A stretch of 64,000 nt of DNA from Henriciella sp. (GTDB lineage: Bacteria; Pseudomonadota; Alphaproteobacteria; Caulobacterales; Hyphomonadaceae), in contig NZ_JAPYRE010000004.1 of assembly GCF_029936995.1 (NCBI RefSeq), forward strand, positions 434,001 to 498,000, written 5' to 3'. The number at the start of each line of letters is the position of its first letter. Position 1 is the stretch's first letter. The notes beneath the pieces were generated by a model. That model saw only the letters and a program-made list of their open reading frames with translations. It was not told the origin of the DNA and made no database searches. The position numbers were made by a program, and so were the translations under genes. Of the stretch, positions 1 through 8,048 are shown piece after piece.

Positions 1-618
1 GTGAATGTGACCTGGCTTGATATCATACCAGTCCCGGATCATGCTCGCATGTGCGCGGCTGTTGGAAATGACAGCATCTGACCTGGCGATGCAGCGAGCC
101 TCCATGCCACTTGCAACATAGGCCGATAGCCTGGCGCGCCAGCCCTGTTCCTCGGCATTGTCCAGCGCATATGGCGTCGTATTGCGGATGACGATGGGCA
201 GACCACAATCCATCAGCATGGCTGCAGGGGCGCCATGGTTGGTCGATTCAATGATATCGAACGGGCGGCGGGCATGCTCTTCATGTACACGTTCGCGGAA
301 AGCTGCGGCCGCGGCGACGTGATCAAGGCCTGGTACCTTGCGCATGAGACGCCTGAGCCCTGTAATACGTCCGGCGCAACCGATAACTTCAATACGCTCA
401 CTATCCGTGCCGACGCGGTCCTGCCTGTCCATGGTAAAAACGCGGACATTCGCGCCATGCTGGGCCAGGCTGTGGGCGACTTCGCAGGCAACGCGGCCCT
501 TGGCCGTCGGGATCGGCGGATATTCCCAGGTCAGCAAGGCGACTTCGAGAGGCGGTTGCTCCTGCAGTCCGTCAATCGGGGCCTTTGCGGCGGAGTCGAT
601 ATATTGCAGCTCTGTCAT
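1..618 (-). CDS. Glycosyltransferase family 4 protein, N-terminal part (cut by window edge)
   Basis: An open frame runs leftward from an ATG at 618 to the first base of the window without a stop, giving 206 residues. The N-terminal part reads EVALLTWEYPPIPTAKGRVA, the typical first strand and glycine-containing loop of GT-B fold glycosyltransferases. ANVRVFTMDRQD, FDIIESTNHG and DAVISNSRAHA follow in the order seen in GT4 enzymes, which move a sugar from a nucleotide donor to a lipid or polysaccharide acceptor at the inner membrane. The sugar-nucleotide binding C-terminal domain lies outside the window, so substrate and exact subfamily cannot be given. It is a host gene, outside the prophage, and diverges from the tRNA gene. 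Confidence 0.85.
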   Translation of the reverse strand, partial: MTELQYIDSAAKAPIDGLQEQPPLEVALLTWEYPPIPTAKGRVACEVAHSLAQHGANVRVFTMDRQDRVGTDSERIEVIGCAGRITGLRRLMRKVPGLDHVAAAAAFRERVHEEHARRPFDIIESTNHGAPAAMLMDCGLPIVIRNTTPYALDNAEEQGWRARLSAYVASGMEARCIARSDAVISNSRAHASMIRDWYDIKPGHIH

Positions 619-918
619 GATTACCCAAACGCAAGGAAGAGCTAAACGGTTGCATGGGGTGACCGCATTGCGCCTGGATCATGTTGCTCAGGGAACACAC
701 CTGCGATCAGCGGCGTCGGCTCGCGCTGCTGACAGCGTCAGGATAAATGCTTGTATAATGGATGTTTTATCCCGCTGAAGTCCGGTCCGCTGTGCCGGGC
801 TGCGTCTTGCGCGCTGATCGGGTAACCCTTCCGTGAGCAAAGTCGGGAGCGCGCGAATGGGGGTGGTCCGTAGTATCTGAGCTGGCCTGCCTTGGTGGAT
901 TGCGCGTCCAGATCCGGT
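619..918. other. Non-coding spacer between glycosyltransferase and tRNA promoter
   Basis: About 300 bases separate the divergent glycosyltransferase start from the tRNA promoter. Frames crossing it in both directions have arginine-rich, low-complexity translations without recognisable domains or ribosome binding sites. I see no gene here; it should contain the promoter for the leftward glycosyltransferase. Confidence 0.5.
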
Positions 919-947
919 TTGCCTTTTACGGACGGAGCGACTAAATC
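919..947 (+). promoter_or_regulatory. Probable promoter of tRNA-Lys
   Basis: TTGCCT at 919-924 and TAAATC at 942-947 are separated by 17 bases and lie about 20 bases before the tRNA 5' end, the expected place for a sigma-70-type stable RNA promoter. It is in host DNA, so the hybrid tRNA made after phage integration keeps its native promoter. Confidence 0.5.
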
Positions 948-967
948 GCTTATCCCGTACAGACGGC

Positions 968-1043
<76 letters not shown>

Positions 1044-1081
1044 CCGTCACTATTACAGATCACGGCTTTCGGCCTCTGGTC

Positions 1082-1114
1082 CATTCCCACTTCCATTCCC
1101 ACCTTCATTCCCAC
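1082..1114 (+). repeat. Three CATTCCCAC repeats, probable integrase arm sites
   Basis: CATTCCCAC occurs at 1082-1090, 1094-1102 and 1106-1114 with an exact 12-base period, between the attL core and the end of the integrase gene. A fourth exact copy lies at 46429-46437, just inside attR. Short repeats flanking the core on both prophage ends are what a tyrosine integrase uses as arm-type binding sites; that function is inferred from position and repetition. Confidence 0.6.
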
Positions 1115-1119
1115 TTTTG

Positions 1120-2295
1120 TCACCCTGATGTTCTACGAGCGCGGTATTTCCGTCTCGCCATTTCGAGTATCAGCTCGTCTTCATCGTGCAGGTAATGGTC
1201 CAGAGACTTACTGTCCTTGTGGCGGCTGATGAGCTGTAGCTCCCGGTCCTGAAAGCCGTACTTCCGGAGCGCGGTCAGCCCGCCATGCCGGAACGCGGCG
1301 AAGGTAACATAGCCCGGTAGCTCTGCCGCTTCCCTGACGGCTCTAGCCTGGACGGCCTGATTGTTGATCGGGTACAGGCCCTTCGTGCGCTCAAGGGTCA
1401 CGGTGTCGATGTGCTGGCGGCGGAAGACAAGATCATCCGGCTCGCCTTTCGGGCAGTGATTAATCAGCGCGACCAGTTCGGGAAAGAACAGCTCTCCCGT
1501 CTCCGGGTCCGCTATCGGTATCCATGCGCCGTTCTTCCGCTTGCCTGCATGGACGAAACAGTGATGCGGGTGGTCATCCGGTCGCCAGTCTTTCCAGCGG
1601 AAGTCACGGAACGCCTCTGTGGGCCTGACGTGCAGATCCCAGACGAGTTGCGCGGCAGCGGCCACCGCTGGCTCGCCCATAGCGATTGCCTTGGACGTGA
1701 AACTGGTAAGCTGGCCATAGGTGGCGTGCTTCGTCTCCTGAGCGGTGTGTGAGAGCTTCATGTCCGCGAAGGGGTTTTCCAGCGGGATTATATCGTCATG
1801 CTGGCGGTAGGCCGCAGCCCAGCACGTCTTCATGATGGTCATGGCCTTCTGTGCCTGCCGGGAGCCGCTTTTCATCATTTCGCGGTAGAGCTTGTCAGCG
1901 TGGCGAGGGCGCACCTTTTCGCACGGCATATCCTTGATCGGCTTGCCGTTCGTCGTGATCGACATGGCGGCGATCTTCTTCAGCACCCGGTCATAGTCCC
2001 GCTGTGTCTCTTTCCGGTTGTCATTGAAACGGTCAGTCTTCCGGTACACGTCCATCATCCAGCCAACGGTTCCGGTATCACCGCGCTCACGGACCACGCC
2101 AGCGCGCCAGTTGTATAGATCGGCGTTCAAGGCCTTGGCTCGCTCCACCGCTCGCCCATAATCCTGTCCAAGCGGCACAGAGGCGGGTGTGAAGCCCCCG
2201 CGTATATCAGCGGTACGCGGTGCCCAGTAATAGCCGACACGGCCTCCTGAGAGCGTCTTTGTCTTTACATAGGGTGGCAGGTCTTCGGGGTTCAT
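1120..2295 (-). CDS. int: Tyrosine site-specific integrase
   Basis: A 391-residue phage integrase that would recombine attP with the tRNA-Lys attB. The C-terminal catalytic domain shows the first arginine in HVRPTEAF (R224), a beta-hairpin lysine near K254, AAFRHGG (R336), SRHKDS (H359) and the nucleophile in LDHYLHD (Y368). The histidine of the usual HxxR box is replaced, a known variation. The start is placed at 2295, because the preceding gene's TGA lies two bases upstream; a longer frame to 2382 would begin with an arginine-rich run. It is the last gene of the leftward operon and ends next to the arm-type repeats. Confidence 0.92.
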   Translation of the reverse strand: MNPEDLPPYVKTKTLSGGRVGYYWAPRTADIRGGFTPASVPLGQDYGRAVERAKALNADLYNWRAGVVRERGDTGTVGWMMDVYRKTDRFNDNRKETQRDYDRVLKKIAAMSITTNGKPIKDMPCEKVRPRHADKLYREMMKSGSRQAQKAMTIMKTCWAAAYRQHDDIIPLENPFADMKLSHTAQETKHATYGQLTSFTSKAIAMGEPAVAAAAQLVWDLHVRPTEAFRDFRWKDWRPDDHPHHCFVHAGKRKNGAWIPIADPETGELFFPELVALINHCPKGEPDDLVFRRQHIDTVTLERTKGLYPINNQAVQARAVREAAELPGYVTFAAFRHGGLTALRKYGFQDRELQLISRHKDSKSLDHYLHDEDELILEMARRKYRARRTSG

Positions 2296-2297
2296 GG

Positions 2298-2561
2298 TCA
2301 CGCTACGTCCCACTCGTCTTCGGCTTCCGGCTCGGCTTCGGCCAGCCTTTCGATTTCCCGGTCCAGATCCACCTTGCGCCATTTCTTCCGCTCCCCTGGA
2401 TGATGCACAGCGGGAGGATATAGACCACGGCCTACCGCTTTAAGGAAGGCAGCAGCCGGGTTCTTGCCCGTAAATCCGAGATAGTCAGCCGCCAGCGGCG
2501 CAGGCATAAGCGCGGGCCACGGGCGGATGATAACCACGGAAGGATCGGGCCGGGCGGTCAT
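2298..2561 (-). CDS. AlpA/excisionase-like small DNA-binding protein
   Basis: An 87-residue protein with an N-terminal helix-turn-helix-like segment (APLAADYLGFTGKNPAAAF) and a basic segment (HPGERKKWRKVDLDREI) resembling AlpA/Xis winged-helix proteins, which bend attachment-site DNA and steer the integrase toward excision. It ends two bases before the integrase start, a classical xis-int arrangement. The product call rests on the short motif and position, so its action as an excisionase is inferred. It overlaps the stop of the upstream gene by four bases. Confidence 0.65.
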   Translation of the reverse strand: MTARPDPSVVIIRPWPALMPAPLAADYLGFTGKNPAAAFLKAVGRGLYPPAVHHPGERKKWRKVDLDREIERLAEAEPEAEDEWDVA

Positions 2562-2806
2562 TGGGGGATAGGCCCTCCCCAGTCCATGCAGCCACAGTCA
2601 GGGCCGCATTGGTGCGCTCTCTGCTCGAAACCAAGCTCTGCGGCGCAGATGCATGGCCACTCCGGGCAATCTTCATCAATTGTCAGATCGTCCCAGTCGA
2701 TGCAGAAATGCGCATACTTACCGGGCAAGCGCCCACGCTCCCGAATGAACCAGTATTCCAGCTCGGACATTCCTTGAGTGAGGATTGCTGGCGAAATATC
2801 AAACAT
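2558..2806 (-). CDS. Small cysteine-rich phage protein
   Basis: An 82-residue hypothetical protein with several cysteines near its C-terminus (CPEWPCICAAE, then CGPDCGCMDWGG), which could bind a metal. The start at 2806 is chosen because GGGGAAGG precedes it and the ATG is embedded in the last codons of the upstream gene; the frame is open further upstream but would overlap that gene deeply. Function unknown. It belongs to the tightly packed leftward early operon. Confidence 0.65.
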   Translation of the reverse strand: MFDISPAILTQGMSELEYWFIRERGRLPGKYAHFCIDWDDLTIDEDCPEWPCICAAELGFEQRAHQCGPDCGCMDWGGPIPQ

Positions 2807-3071
2807 CCTTCCCCTCCGTGAGAGAGCGGGCGGCAAATAGATTCCACGCCGCTTCAATTTCTTCAGGTCCGGGGAACACATTGTCTGGACAGCCCCGGCA
2901 GTACCCGTGCGCAAAAGCGGTCTTCTCGGCTCCCTCCGGATTCACCTCAAGCCCGCAGGCTGTGAGGGCGGCGCGCACGTCAGATTCAAGCAGAATGGCC
3001 TCGCCTGTGTCTTCGACGATGATCCGCCCATGTAGCTCATCTGTCAGCTTCTCCACGTTCTTATCCGTCAT
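2799..3071 (-). CDS. Hypothetical early phage protein
   Basis: A 90-residue acidic protein of unknown function. The segment HGYCRGCPDNVFPGPEEIEAAW has a paired cysteine motif. Its start overlaps the preceding gene's stop and its end overlaps the next start, which argues for translation by coupling. No known domain recognised. Confidence 0.65.
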   Translation of the reverse strand: MTDKNVEKLTDELHGRIIVEDTGEAILLESDVRAALTACGLEVNPEGAEKTAFAHGYCRGCPDNVFPGPEEIEAAWNLFAARSLTEGKDV

Positions 3072-3516
3072 GGCTATCTCCTTGGGTGAGGGCGGTGAGG
3101 AGGGCGATCAGGAGAGCAAGGGCCGGGGTCGGCGCTGTCATGGCTGCGGCCACTCCGGTGTAGCTGGTTAATTGCCCGCGTCGGAGTTCCGCCCACCAAG
3201 TGCGATCGTCTTGCTGAGCGAGGTTTGCCACCGCCCACCCCGGCAGCTTCTCCTCAACAAGCGCTAGAGCGGCGTCGAGGGATTGAGTGTAGGCTGGCCC
3301 GCCAATACTGGCCGGGCTGTCATTGAATATGGTATCATCCGCTTCCATAAACCGTGAGCCCGGAAATTGAATATTGAGTTCGTAGTCATCAGGCAGGTAA
3401 CGCCATTCACCGAGCGCTAGTCCAATATCGCGGTCCAGCTCGTAGGTTCCTTCCTCAGCCTCTCGAAGCCGCTCCACCAGCCCCTCCAGCTCTGCCTTGT
3501 CTGTGCGCTCACTCAT
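3061..3516 (-). CDS. Phage ABA sandwich domain protein
   Basis: A 151-residue protein. The C-terminal part, from DAALALVEEKLPGW to APTPALALLIALLTALTQ, matches the pattern of the phage ABA sandwich domain (also called phage_ABA_S), widespread in early regions of alphaproteobacterial and actinobacterial phages and of unknown role. The N-terminal part has a short predicted coiled segment (ELEGLVERLREAEEG). It lies in the leftward operon, coupled to its neighbours by short overlaps. Confidence 0.75.
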   Translation of the reverse strand: MSERTDKAELEGLVERLREAEEGTYELDRDIGLALGEWRYLPDDYELNIQFPGSRFMEADDTIFNDSPASIGGPAYTQSLDAALALVEEKLPGWAVANLAQQDDRTWWAELRRGQLTSYTGVAAAMTAPTPALALLIALLTALTQGDSHDG

Positions 3517-3757
3517 CGTTCACGTCCTTTTTGATGGATTGGGCGAGGGCAACACGCCCTATGTGCTCGAAGATTTCAGCCCAAATATCGACATCATCAA
3601 TGCCCATCTGGTCGTCCCGAAAGCCGCGCCTGCCCGACAGCGCCTCCATATAAATAGCGCCGCCCAGTCGTCGGGCTTCGCTCATCTCTGAAGGCAGAGG
3701 AGTGGGTTCATCATTGTCGTCATACTCGACGTCATAGCGGTAGATGCTGTCACTCAT
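3509..3757 (-). CDS. Hypothetical early phage protein
   Basis: An 82-residue acidic protein starting MSDSIYRYDVEY. The start at 3757 is supported by a GAGGAAA ribosome binding site a few bases upstream; the frame extends upstream but with arginine-rich sequence over the HNH gene. No domain recognised; function unknown. Confidence 0.6.
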   Translation of the reverse strand: MSDSIYRYDVEYDDNDEPTPLPSEMSEARRLGGAIYMEALSGRRGFRDDQMGIDDVDIWAEIFEHIGRVALAQSIKKDVNDE

Positions 3758-3758
3758 C

Positions 3759-4163
3759 TCATTTCCTCGTCTGTATCTTGCGTGAGCCTTTGGGTGGCCA
3801 CGGGTTCTTGCGCCCCTGGATCGTGGACCCGCCACGGGCAGCGCGCTTGTCGGCCTGCGTGCGGCCCTCGGCGTAGCGCTTGGACCGGGCGCGCGGTGTG
3901 GCTTCCTTCACCGTCTTCCCCTTCGCGCATTCGGCGCAGTAGAGCGCGCGGTTATCCAGATCGTTGTTGCCGCCGTCCGCGAGCGGTTGCAGGTGCTCAT
4001 CAATGACTTGCCGAGGCTTTGAGAAATCCAGCTTGCCCCCGCATTTGGCGCAGCGGCAGTCCTGCTTGACGAGAAGCGCGCCGAACTGCTGGCGGGTGAG
4101 GGGCTTTCGCTTCACCGCTGGCCGCTTCTGTTCGGCTTCTGGAAGAGAGGAGAAGGGAGTCAT
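3759..4163 (-). CDS. HNH endonuclease
   Basis: A 134-residue nuclease of the HNH fold. A CRCAKCGGKLDF zinc knuckle is followed by DEHLQPLADGGNNDLDNRALYCAECAKGKT, where the D-E-H and N-D-N residues form the metal and catalytic centre and the second CxxC completes the zinc site. The C-terminal tail is strongly basic. Its place directly beside NinB, SSB and a Rad52-like annealing protein suggests processing of recombination intermediates, although free-standing HNH genes in phages can also be mobile or help packaging. Confidence 0.85.
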   Translation of the reverse strand: MTPFSSLPEAEQKRPAVKRKPLTRQQFGALLVKQDCRCAKCGGKLDFSKPRQVIDEHLQPLADGGNNDLDNRALYCAECAKGKTVKEATPRARSKRYAEGRTQADKRAARGGSTIQGRKNPWPPKGSRKIQTRK

Positions 4164-4555
4164 GCGGCTTGGTCCTTTTCATTCGGAGCCATCAGATCCA
4201 CGCCATGCCGCTCGGCAAAGCCTTCTATGATTTCCTGAAGCAGGCTGTGCTCTTGCTTCCCGAGTTTGGAAGTATGCCGACCGATCGGCACCATTCCGCC
4301 GTCCTCGGCAGGCATGAACCGCCCGCCGTGGAGCATGTGCATGAAAAAGTCCTTCCATGCGTCTGTGTCGTAGCGCTGACCATGCCAGACCAGTTGCGTG
4401 CTGACCGCTGAGAGCATCGCCCACATACGGTCATTTTGTGGCACTGTGCGCTTGGTCTCCTGCAAGGTGAGGCGATACCCCCACGGAGCCTTGGAAATCC
4501 ATTCCAGCGCCGTTTGCCGGGCCTTGTGGCTGTTTATGGTCAGTTGCCAGCGCAT
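4160..4555 (-). CDS. NinB-like recombination protein
   Basis: A 131-residue member of the NinB (Orf) family, recombination mediators known from phage lambda that help load annealing proteins on SSB-coated single strands. Family features seen are RQTALEWISKAPWGYRLTL, KRTVPQNDRMWAMLSAVS and DAWKDFFMHML. It sits between HNH nuclease and SSB in one coupled operon, matching its expected partners. Confidence 0.88.
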   Translation of the reverse strand: MRWQLTINSHKARQTALEWISKAPWGYRLTLQETKRTVPQNDRMWAMLSAVSTQLVWHGQRYDTDAWKDFFMHMLHGGRFMPAEDGGMVPIGRHTSKLGKQEHSLLQEIIEGFAERHGVDLMAPNEKDQAA

Positions 4556-5013
4556 CAGAACGGCACTTCGCTATCGAAATCCTGGTTGAAGCTCTGCGGC
4601 GCTGCGTCCTGTGACTGTGCGCTCCCGCTTCCATAGCCTTGCTGCGGGCTCTGGTTGCCTTCCGGCTTGTCCAGTATGGTCAGCGTCGAGTTAAAGCCCC
4701 GCAGAACAACCTCTGTGGAGTAGCGGTCATTGCCCTGTTGGTCCTGCCACTTGCGGGTCTCCAACTGGCCTTCCAGATAGACCTTGGAGCCTTTCTTGAG
4801 GTAGCTCTGGGCGACCTTTACGAGACCTTCGGAGAAGATCGAGACGCGGTGCCATTCGGTCTTTTCCCGACGCTCGCCTGTGTTCTTGTCCTTCCAGCTT
4901 TCAGACGTGGCGACGGTGAGGTTGCAGACCTGCCCGCCATTCTGGAACTGCTTGACTTCCGGGTCCGCGCCGAGATTGCCAACGAGAATTACCTTGTTGA
5001 TTGATCCGCTCAT
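4555..5013 (-). CDS. ssb: Single-stranded DNA-binding protein
   Basis: A 152-residue SSB with an N-terminal OB fold ([17 protein letters not shown], then [20 protein letters not shown] and [16 protein letters not shown]), a glutamine/serine/glycine-rich linker, and the acidic tip DFDSEVPF by which bacterial SSBs recruit partner proteins. The conserved tip suggests it can recruit host repair and replication enzymes. It lies next to the annealing protein with overlapping ends. Confidence 0.95.
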   Translation of the reverse strand: MSGSINKVILVGNLGADPEVKQFQNGGQVCNLTVATSESWKDKNTGERREKTEWHRVSIFSEGLVKVAQSYLKKGSKVYLEGQLETRKWQDQQGNDRYSTEVVLRGFNSTLTILDKPEGNQSPQQGYGSGSAQSQDAAPQSFNQDFDSEVPF

Positions 5014-5663
5014 GATGCTTCTTTCTTTGGAGTGAGCTTACGAAGGTGCGCGCTGTATGCGCTCCGCACGTGGTTTTGATCGCTTTCGCAGAGCTTCTTG
5101 ATCGCGCCGGATTTTTCCGAGCCCCACGCGTCTAGGGAGCCCCGGTCTGTGCTCTTTTCGAGATCGCCGATAAGCGTTCGAGCCTCGTCGGAAGGGTCCG
5201 GCTCGCCCACCATGCTCCGTGTCTTGTCATAGAGAGCGAGGCCAAACGGGTTGCCGAATTGCATAAGTGCCCGCTTCATGGCGTCACTCTCAGCCTCTTT
5301 GACTGCTGCCTCGTGCGCTTGCCCCAGATCGGCATCAATGCCGTGGCCTGAGCCAGTCCCTTCTTTGACGATGACATCGCCATCGGCGCGCACGGTCACG
5401 CGCACTTTTGCAATGTACGAAACCCCCCAGCCGGGCTTTTCATTGTTTCCTCGGCCAATCGTGCGCTCGCGTTCGGAAACAAGCCGCATCTCGACCGTCT
5501 CGCGGTCCCATGCGTCGTAGCCAAATATGTCGTTGGCCGTATTGATCGAGTACCAGGACTCCACGTACGAGAACGCTCGACCACTCTGCTCGCGAGACTT
5601 AACGTTTTTTGGGTCAAGCTTGGCCGAAAGCTGATGTGTCTGTTGATCGTTAAAAGGCATCAT
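5010..5663 (-). CDS. Rad52/Rad22-family single-strand annealing protein
   Basis: A 217-residue protein with the Rad52-type annealing core: [35 protein letters not shown] and GTGSGHG, then [29 protein letters not shown]. Such proteins form rings that pair complementary single strands in phage recombination. Two adjacent ATG codons (5663 and 5660) follow a GGGAG site, so the start is known to within one codon. SSB follows and an exonuclease-type gene precedes it, making a complete annealing module. Confidence 0.88.
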   Translation of the reverse strand: MMPFNDQQTHQLSAKLDPKNVKSREQSGRAFSYVESWYSINTANDIFGYDAWDRETVEMRLVSERERTIGRGNNEKPGWGVSYIAKVRVTVRADGDVIVKEGTGSGHGIDADLGQAHEAAVKEAESDAMKRALMQFGNPFGLALYDKTRSMVGEPDPSDEARTLIGDLEKSTDRGSLDAWGSEKSGAIKKLCESDQNHVRSAYSAHLRKLTPKKEAS

Positions 5664-5671
5664 CTATCTCC

Positions 5672-6454
5672 CTATTGCCATGCTTGGATTTGAGATTGCG
5701 CATTGATGAAGTCGGCATCGGACCAGAAAAAATGGTCGATGTTCGGGGGGCACATTTCAGCAATCTTGTCCTTGGCTTTGTCAGGGTCTCCACCCGCGCC
5801 AATCCATGCTGCCGTCAGTGTGTTTTGCAGGCCACGAGCCCGGCGGGTCAGATCGCTGATTGCCTCTTCGACCTGCTCGGCCTCGATGTCATATATCGCG
5901 CTCTTTTTACCCGTGACGTAAAGCAGTGAGGCTTTGCCCTCCTGACGGGCACGGGCATAGCCTGCGGTTTGCAGCACATGGTCGTGCTTCGGTTTTGAGG
6001 GCAGAGCCTTTGTCGTTTTCAGGTCCAGACAGTAGCCATCCATGATATAATCGGCATACCCGATGAGCGGGACCGCTACTCCGTCCAGCCATGTCTCAAT
6101 GCGTATCTGCTGCGTTATAGGGCGACCTAGCTTCGCCTCATTCCATGCGCCGATTGCCTGTTGCAGCATGGGCTCAATAAGGCCACGCTCCTTATCCACC
6201 TCGTCATCCAGATCACCTTGAGCGTCACGCTCAAAAGTCATCATGGCGTGCTGAAGTGGATCGACGTTTGCGCCCGTCACGTAGGCGGTAAGTCCATCCT
6301 CGACCGCCCCACCGCGCCATGCGGCCGGGCCAACCTCTCCACGGATGCCGTAGACGTAATGCGCTACCCATGCGCCACGGTCTCCGGTCCATTTGTTTAT
6401 GGAAGAGGCCGAAAGGTATTTTACGTTAAAGGTATTGAATATTTCTTGTGACAT
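5672..6454 (-). CDS. PD-(D/E)XK nuclease (RecB/Cas4-like exonuclease)
   Basis: A 260-residue nuclease-family protein. The core reads VPLIGYADYIMDGYCLDLKTTK, where the aspartate of GYAD and the D-x-K of LDLKTTK form the metal site, followed by the QTAGYARA motif IV typical of the RecB/Cas4 superfamily. It likely resects double-stranded ends for the Rad52-like protein encoded just downstream. The start at 6454 is chosen because the ATG overlaps the TGA of the preceding gene (TGATG). Confidence 0.82.
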   Translation of the reverse strand: MSQEIFNTFNVKYLSASSINKWTGDRGAWVAHYVYGIRGEVGPAAWRGGAVEDGLTAYVTGANVDPLQHAMMTFERDAQGDLDDEVDKERGLIEPMLQQAIGAWNEAKLGRPITQQIRIETWLDGVAVPLIGYADYIMDGYCLDLKTTKALPSKPKHDHVLQTAGYARARQEGKASLLYVTGKKSAIYDIEAEQVEEAISDLTRRARGLQNTLTAAWIGAGGDPDKAKDKIAEMCPPNIDHFFWSDADFINAQSQIQAWQ

Positions 6455-6684
6455 CAGGCGGCCTCTTTCGTGTTTATCCGCGCGTCGAGCTCGCAAAGCT
6501 TTGCCCGAACCGCCTCCAAGTGTCCGTCAATGTCAGCCAGCGCCTTGCGGGCTTCTTCGATATGCCGGGCGGCGTCTTCGGGGTGCGGATTTTCAAGCGC
6601 TTTGCGTGAAGCAGTGAACAGCCAGAACTCGGCCGATTTCATTGCAGACGCGAACTCATGCGCGCTGTCATAGGGTCTAGGCAT
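6454..6684 (-). CDS. Hypothetical early phage protein
   Basis: A 76-residue helical protein of unknown function (HIEEARKALADIDGHLEAVRAKLCELDAR suggests a coiled coil). A GGGGAACAGG sequence precedes the ATG at 6684, which I prefer over more upstream codons that lie inside the neighbouring gene. Coupled to both neighbours. Confidence 0.6.
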   Translation of the reverse strand: MPRPYDSAHEFASAMKSAEFWLFTASRKALENPHPEDAARHIEEARKALADIDGHLEAVRAKLCELDARINTKEAA

Positions 6685-7030
6685 CCTGTTCCCCTTTCGC
6701 TTTGTTGTAGGTGGCTCGAGCTTTGCGGAGGTCGCTGACACAGACGCATTTGCCGCCGCTTTGCCATGTCTCGTGATGAAGATCGAAAAGCGTGTCATCC
6801 GGAATGGATTCGGGGAATCTCATGTCAACAAACGGCTCCAACGCCTCCACCAGTTCCGCTATAAGGGCTTGCTGTTCACGGGCGGCGGTGAGTTCGTGGA
6901 GAACGGCATCGAACGATTTCAGAATGTACTCATTCCCTGCCTCGGCTTCCCGTTTGGAGCCGAGCTGAATATCGTGAAGGCATCTATCCAACCGCTCCAA
7001 ATCCACACGGTTCTCAGTCTCACTGCTCAT
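6677..7030 (-). CDS. Hypothetical early phage protein
   Basis: A 117-residue protein of unknown function. The middle is helical (AAREQQALIAELVEALEPFVDM) and resembles the conserved short motif EALExxv found in many small phage proteins of this kind. The ATG at 7030 lies within the last codons of the upstream gene. Confidence 0.6.
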   Translation of the reverse strand: MSSETENRVDLERLDRCLHDIQLGSKREAEAGNEYILKSFDAVLHELTAAREQQALIAELVEALEPFVDMRFPESIPDDTLFDLHHETWQSGGKCVCVSDLRKARATYNKAKGEQDA

Positions 7031-7628
7031 TGGTTTGCTCCGGGTTGAGGGTGGTGCGACGCTCAAGGTGTGAAATGGCCACAGCCATTCGGCCCGCTTC
7101 CAGATCGGAGAAGCCGATTGACTTCAGCCATTCCTTTAGATGGGCAAACTCCGCTGCTCGGAGCCTCGCCACCTCAGCCTCCAGCCGCTCTACCCGCTCA
7201 TCGGGAGGGGATTGATTGGGAGGGGTGTCGGGCGCGAAATATTTTAGATAGTCTGACAATCGACGCCGAAGCTGGCCTAGAGCAGCATTAGCAATAACCT
7301 TGGAGTGCTGAGTGCGGTCCTCCATATATTTGGCTTGGCGAGCTTCGTATTTTTCAAAAGCGTCGGAAATTGCATTAAACGCCTCTTTCCTCATCGCGTC
7401 ATCACGCCACCCACTCGCCGGGAGCTGTGGGCCGGAGCGGGTATTCCATGCCTCGGCGGCATCGTGATACGCGCGCTCAAGATCGGGGCCTTGCCCGTCC
7501 GTTGCCCCATCACACGCCGTGGTTGAGGCTTCACAGTCGTAACAAAATGCGTGGGTCTCGCCGCTCGCATTAATCAGATCGATATCTTTGCTGCCACAAA
7601 ATGGGCAATCCAAAAGCTCATCCGTCAT
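7020..7628 (-). CDS. Lar-like zinc-ribbon protein with long helical C-terminus
   Basis: A 202-residue protein. The first 65 residues resemble the Lar restriction-alleviation family: LLDCPFCGSKD, then HAFCYDCEAST and a final AWNTR. Lar proteins of lambdoid phages alleviate type I restriction by stimulating host modification. The remaining 130 residues are helical, with a predicted coiled coil (DERVERLEAEVARLRAAE), an extension unusual for Lar, which is commonly a short protein. The start at 7628 places LDCPFCGS near the N-terminus and overlaps the upstream stop. Antirestriction activity is inferred from family membership. Confidence 0.7.
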   Translation of the reverse strand: MTDELLDCPFCGSKDIDLINASGETHAFCYDCEASTTACDGATDGQGPDLERAYHDAAEAWNTRSGPQLPASGWRDDAMRKEAFNAISDAFEKYEARQAKYMEDRTQHSKVIANAALGQLRRRLSDYLKYFAPDTPPNQSPPDERVERLEAEVARLRAAEFAHLKEWLKSIGFSDLEAGRMAVAISHLERRTTLNPEQTNEQ

Positions 7629-7875
7629 TGCGAGCCTCCTGTGAAATCTCCCGCATAAGACGGCGGGTGTTGCGTTGTTTCTCGGCCACGATGGCCATAG
7701 CTTGAGCGGCAAGCTCACTGATTTCCGCGATTGCGGCCAGTTCAGCTTCCAGCTCCAGCTTGAGCCCAGCCTGGACCGCTCTGCGTCGTGCCGGGCAGTT
7801 GAGCCTTTCCCGCTGGGCAAGGTAGCCGGGGAAGCCCTTGGACGTGGCTTCGCCTGTGGTGTGGGTGCCGGTCAT
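7618..7875 (-). CDS. Hypothetical early phage protein
   Basis: An 85-residue mostly helical protein (LKLELEAELAAIAEISELAAQAM) of unknown function. The ATG at 7875 overlaps the stop of the small gene upstream (TGATG), so I place the start there rather than at a further upstream codon. Confidence 0.6.
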   Translation of the reverse strand: MTGTHTTGEATSKGFPGYLAQRERLNCPARRRAVQAGLKLELEAELAAIAEISELAAQAMAIVAEKQRNTRRLMREISQEARNDG

Positions 7876-8048
7876 CAGAAACGTCCCCCCATTGCGTCCC
7901 AATACGCCTCTTCAGCCGCCTCTTCAGCGGCACCACGCACCTCGTCTCGAAGAGCCCTCATTTCAGCGCGATACTCTTCAGGGCTGGTGTGGCCTTCTTC
8001 GTAATCGCGCTCGATTTGCTCTTCAGCTCGCTCGATCCAGTCGCTCAT
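7875..8048 (-). CDS. Small acidic protein, 57 residues
   Basis: A short gene encoding 57 residues beginning MSDWIERAEEQIERDYEEG and ending WDAMGGRF, strongly acidic and helical. Its ATG overlaps the end of the upstream gene and its TGA overlaps the next ATG, so it fills what would otherwise be the only gap in the coupled operon. Function unknown; small acidic phage proteins can act as DNA mimics, but nothing here shows that. Confidence 0.65.
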   Translation of the reverse strand: MSDWIERAEEQIERDYEEGHTSPEEYRAEMRALRDEVRGAAEEAAEEAYWDAMGGRF

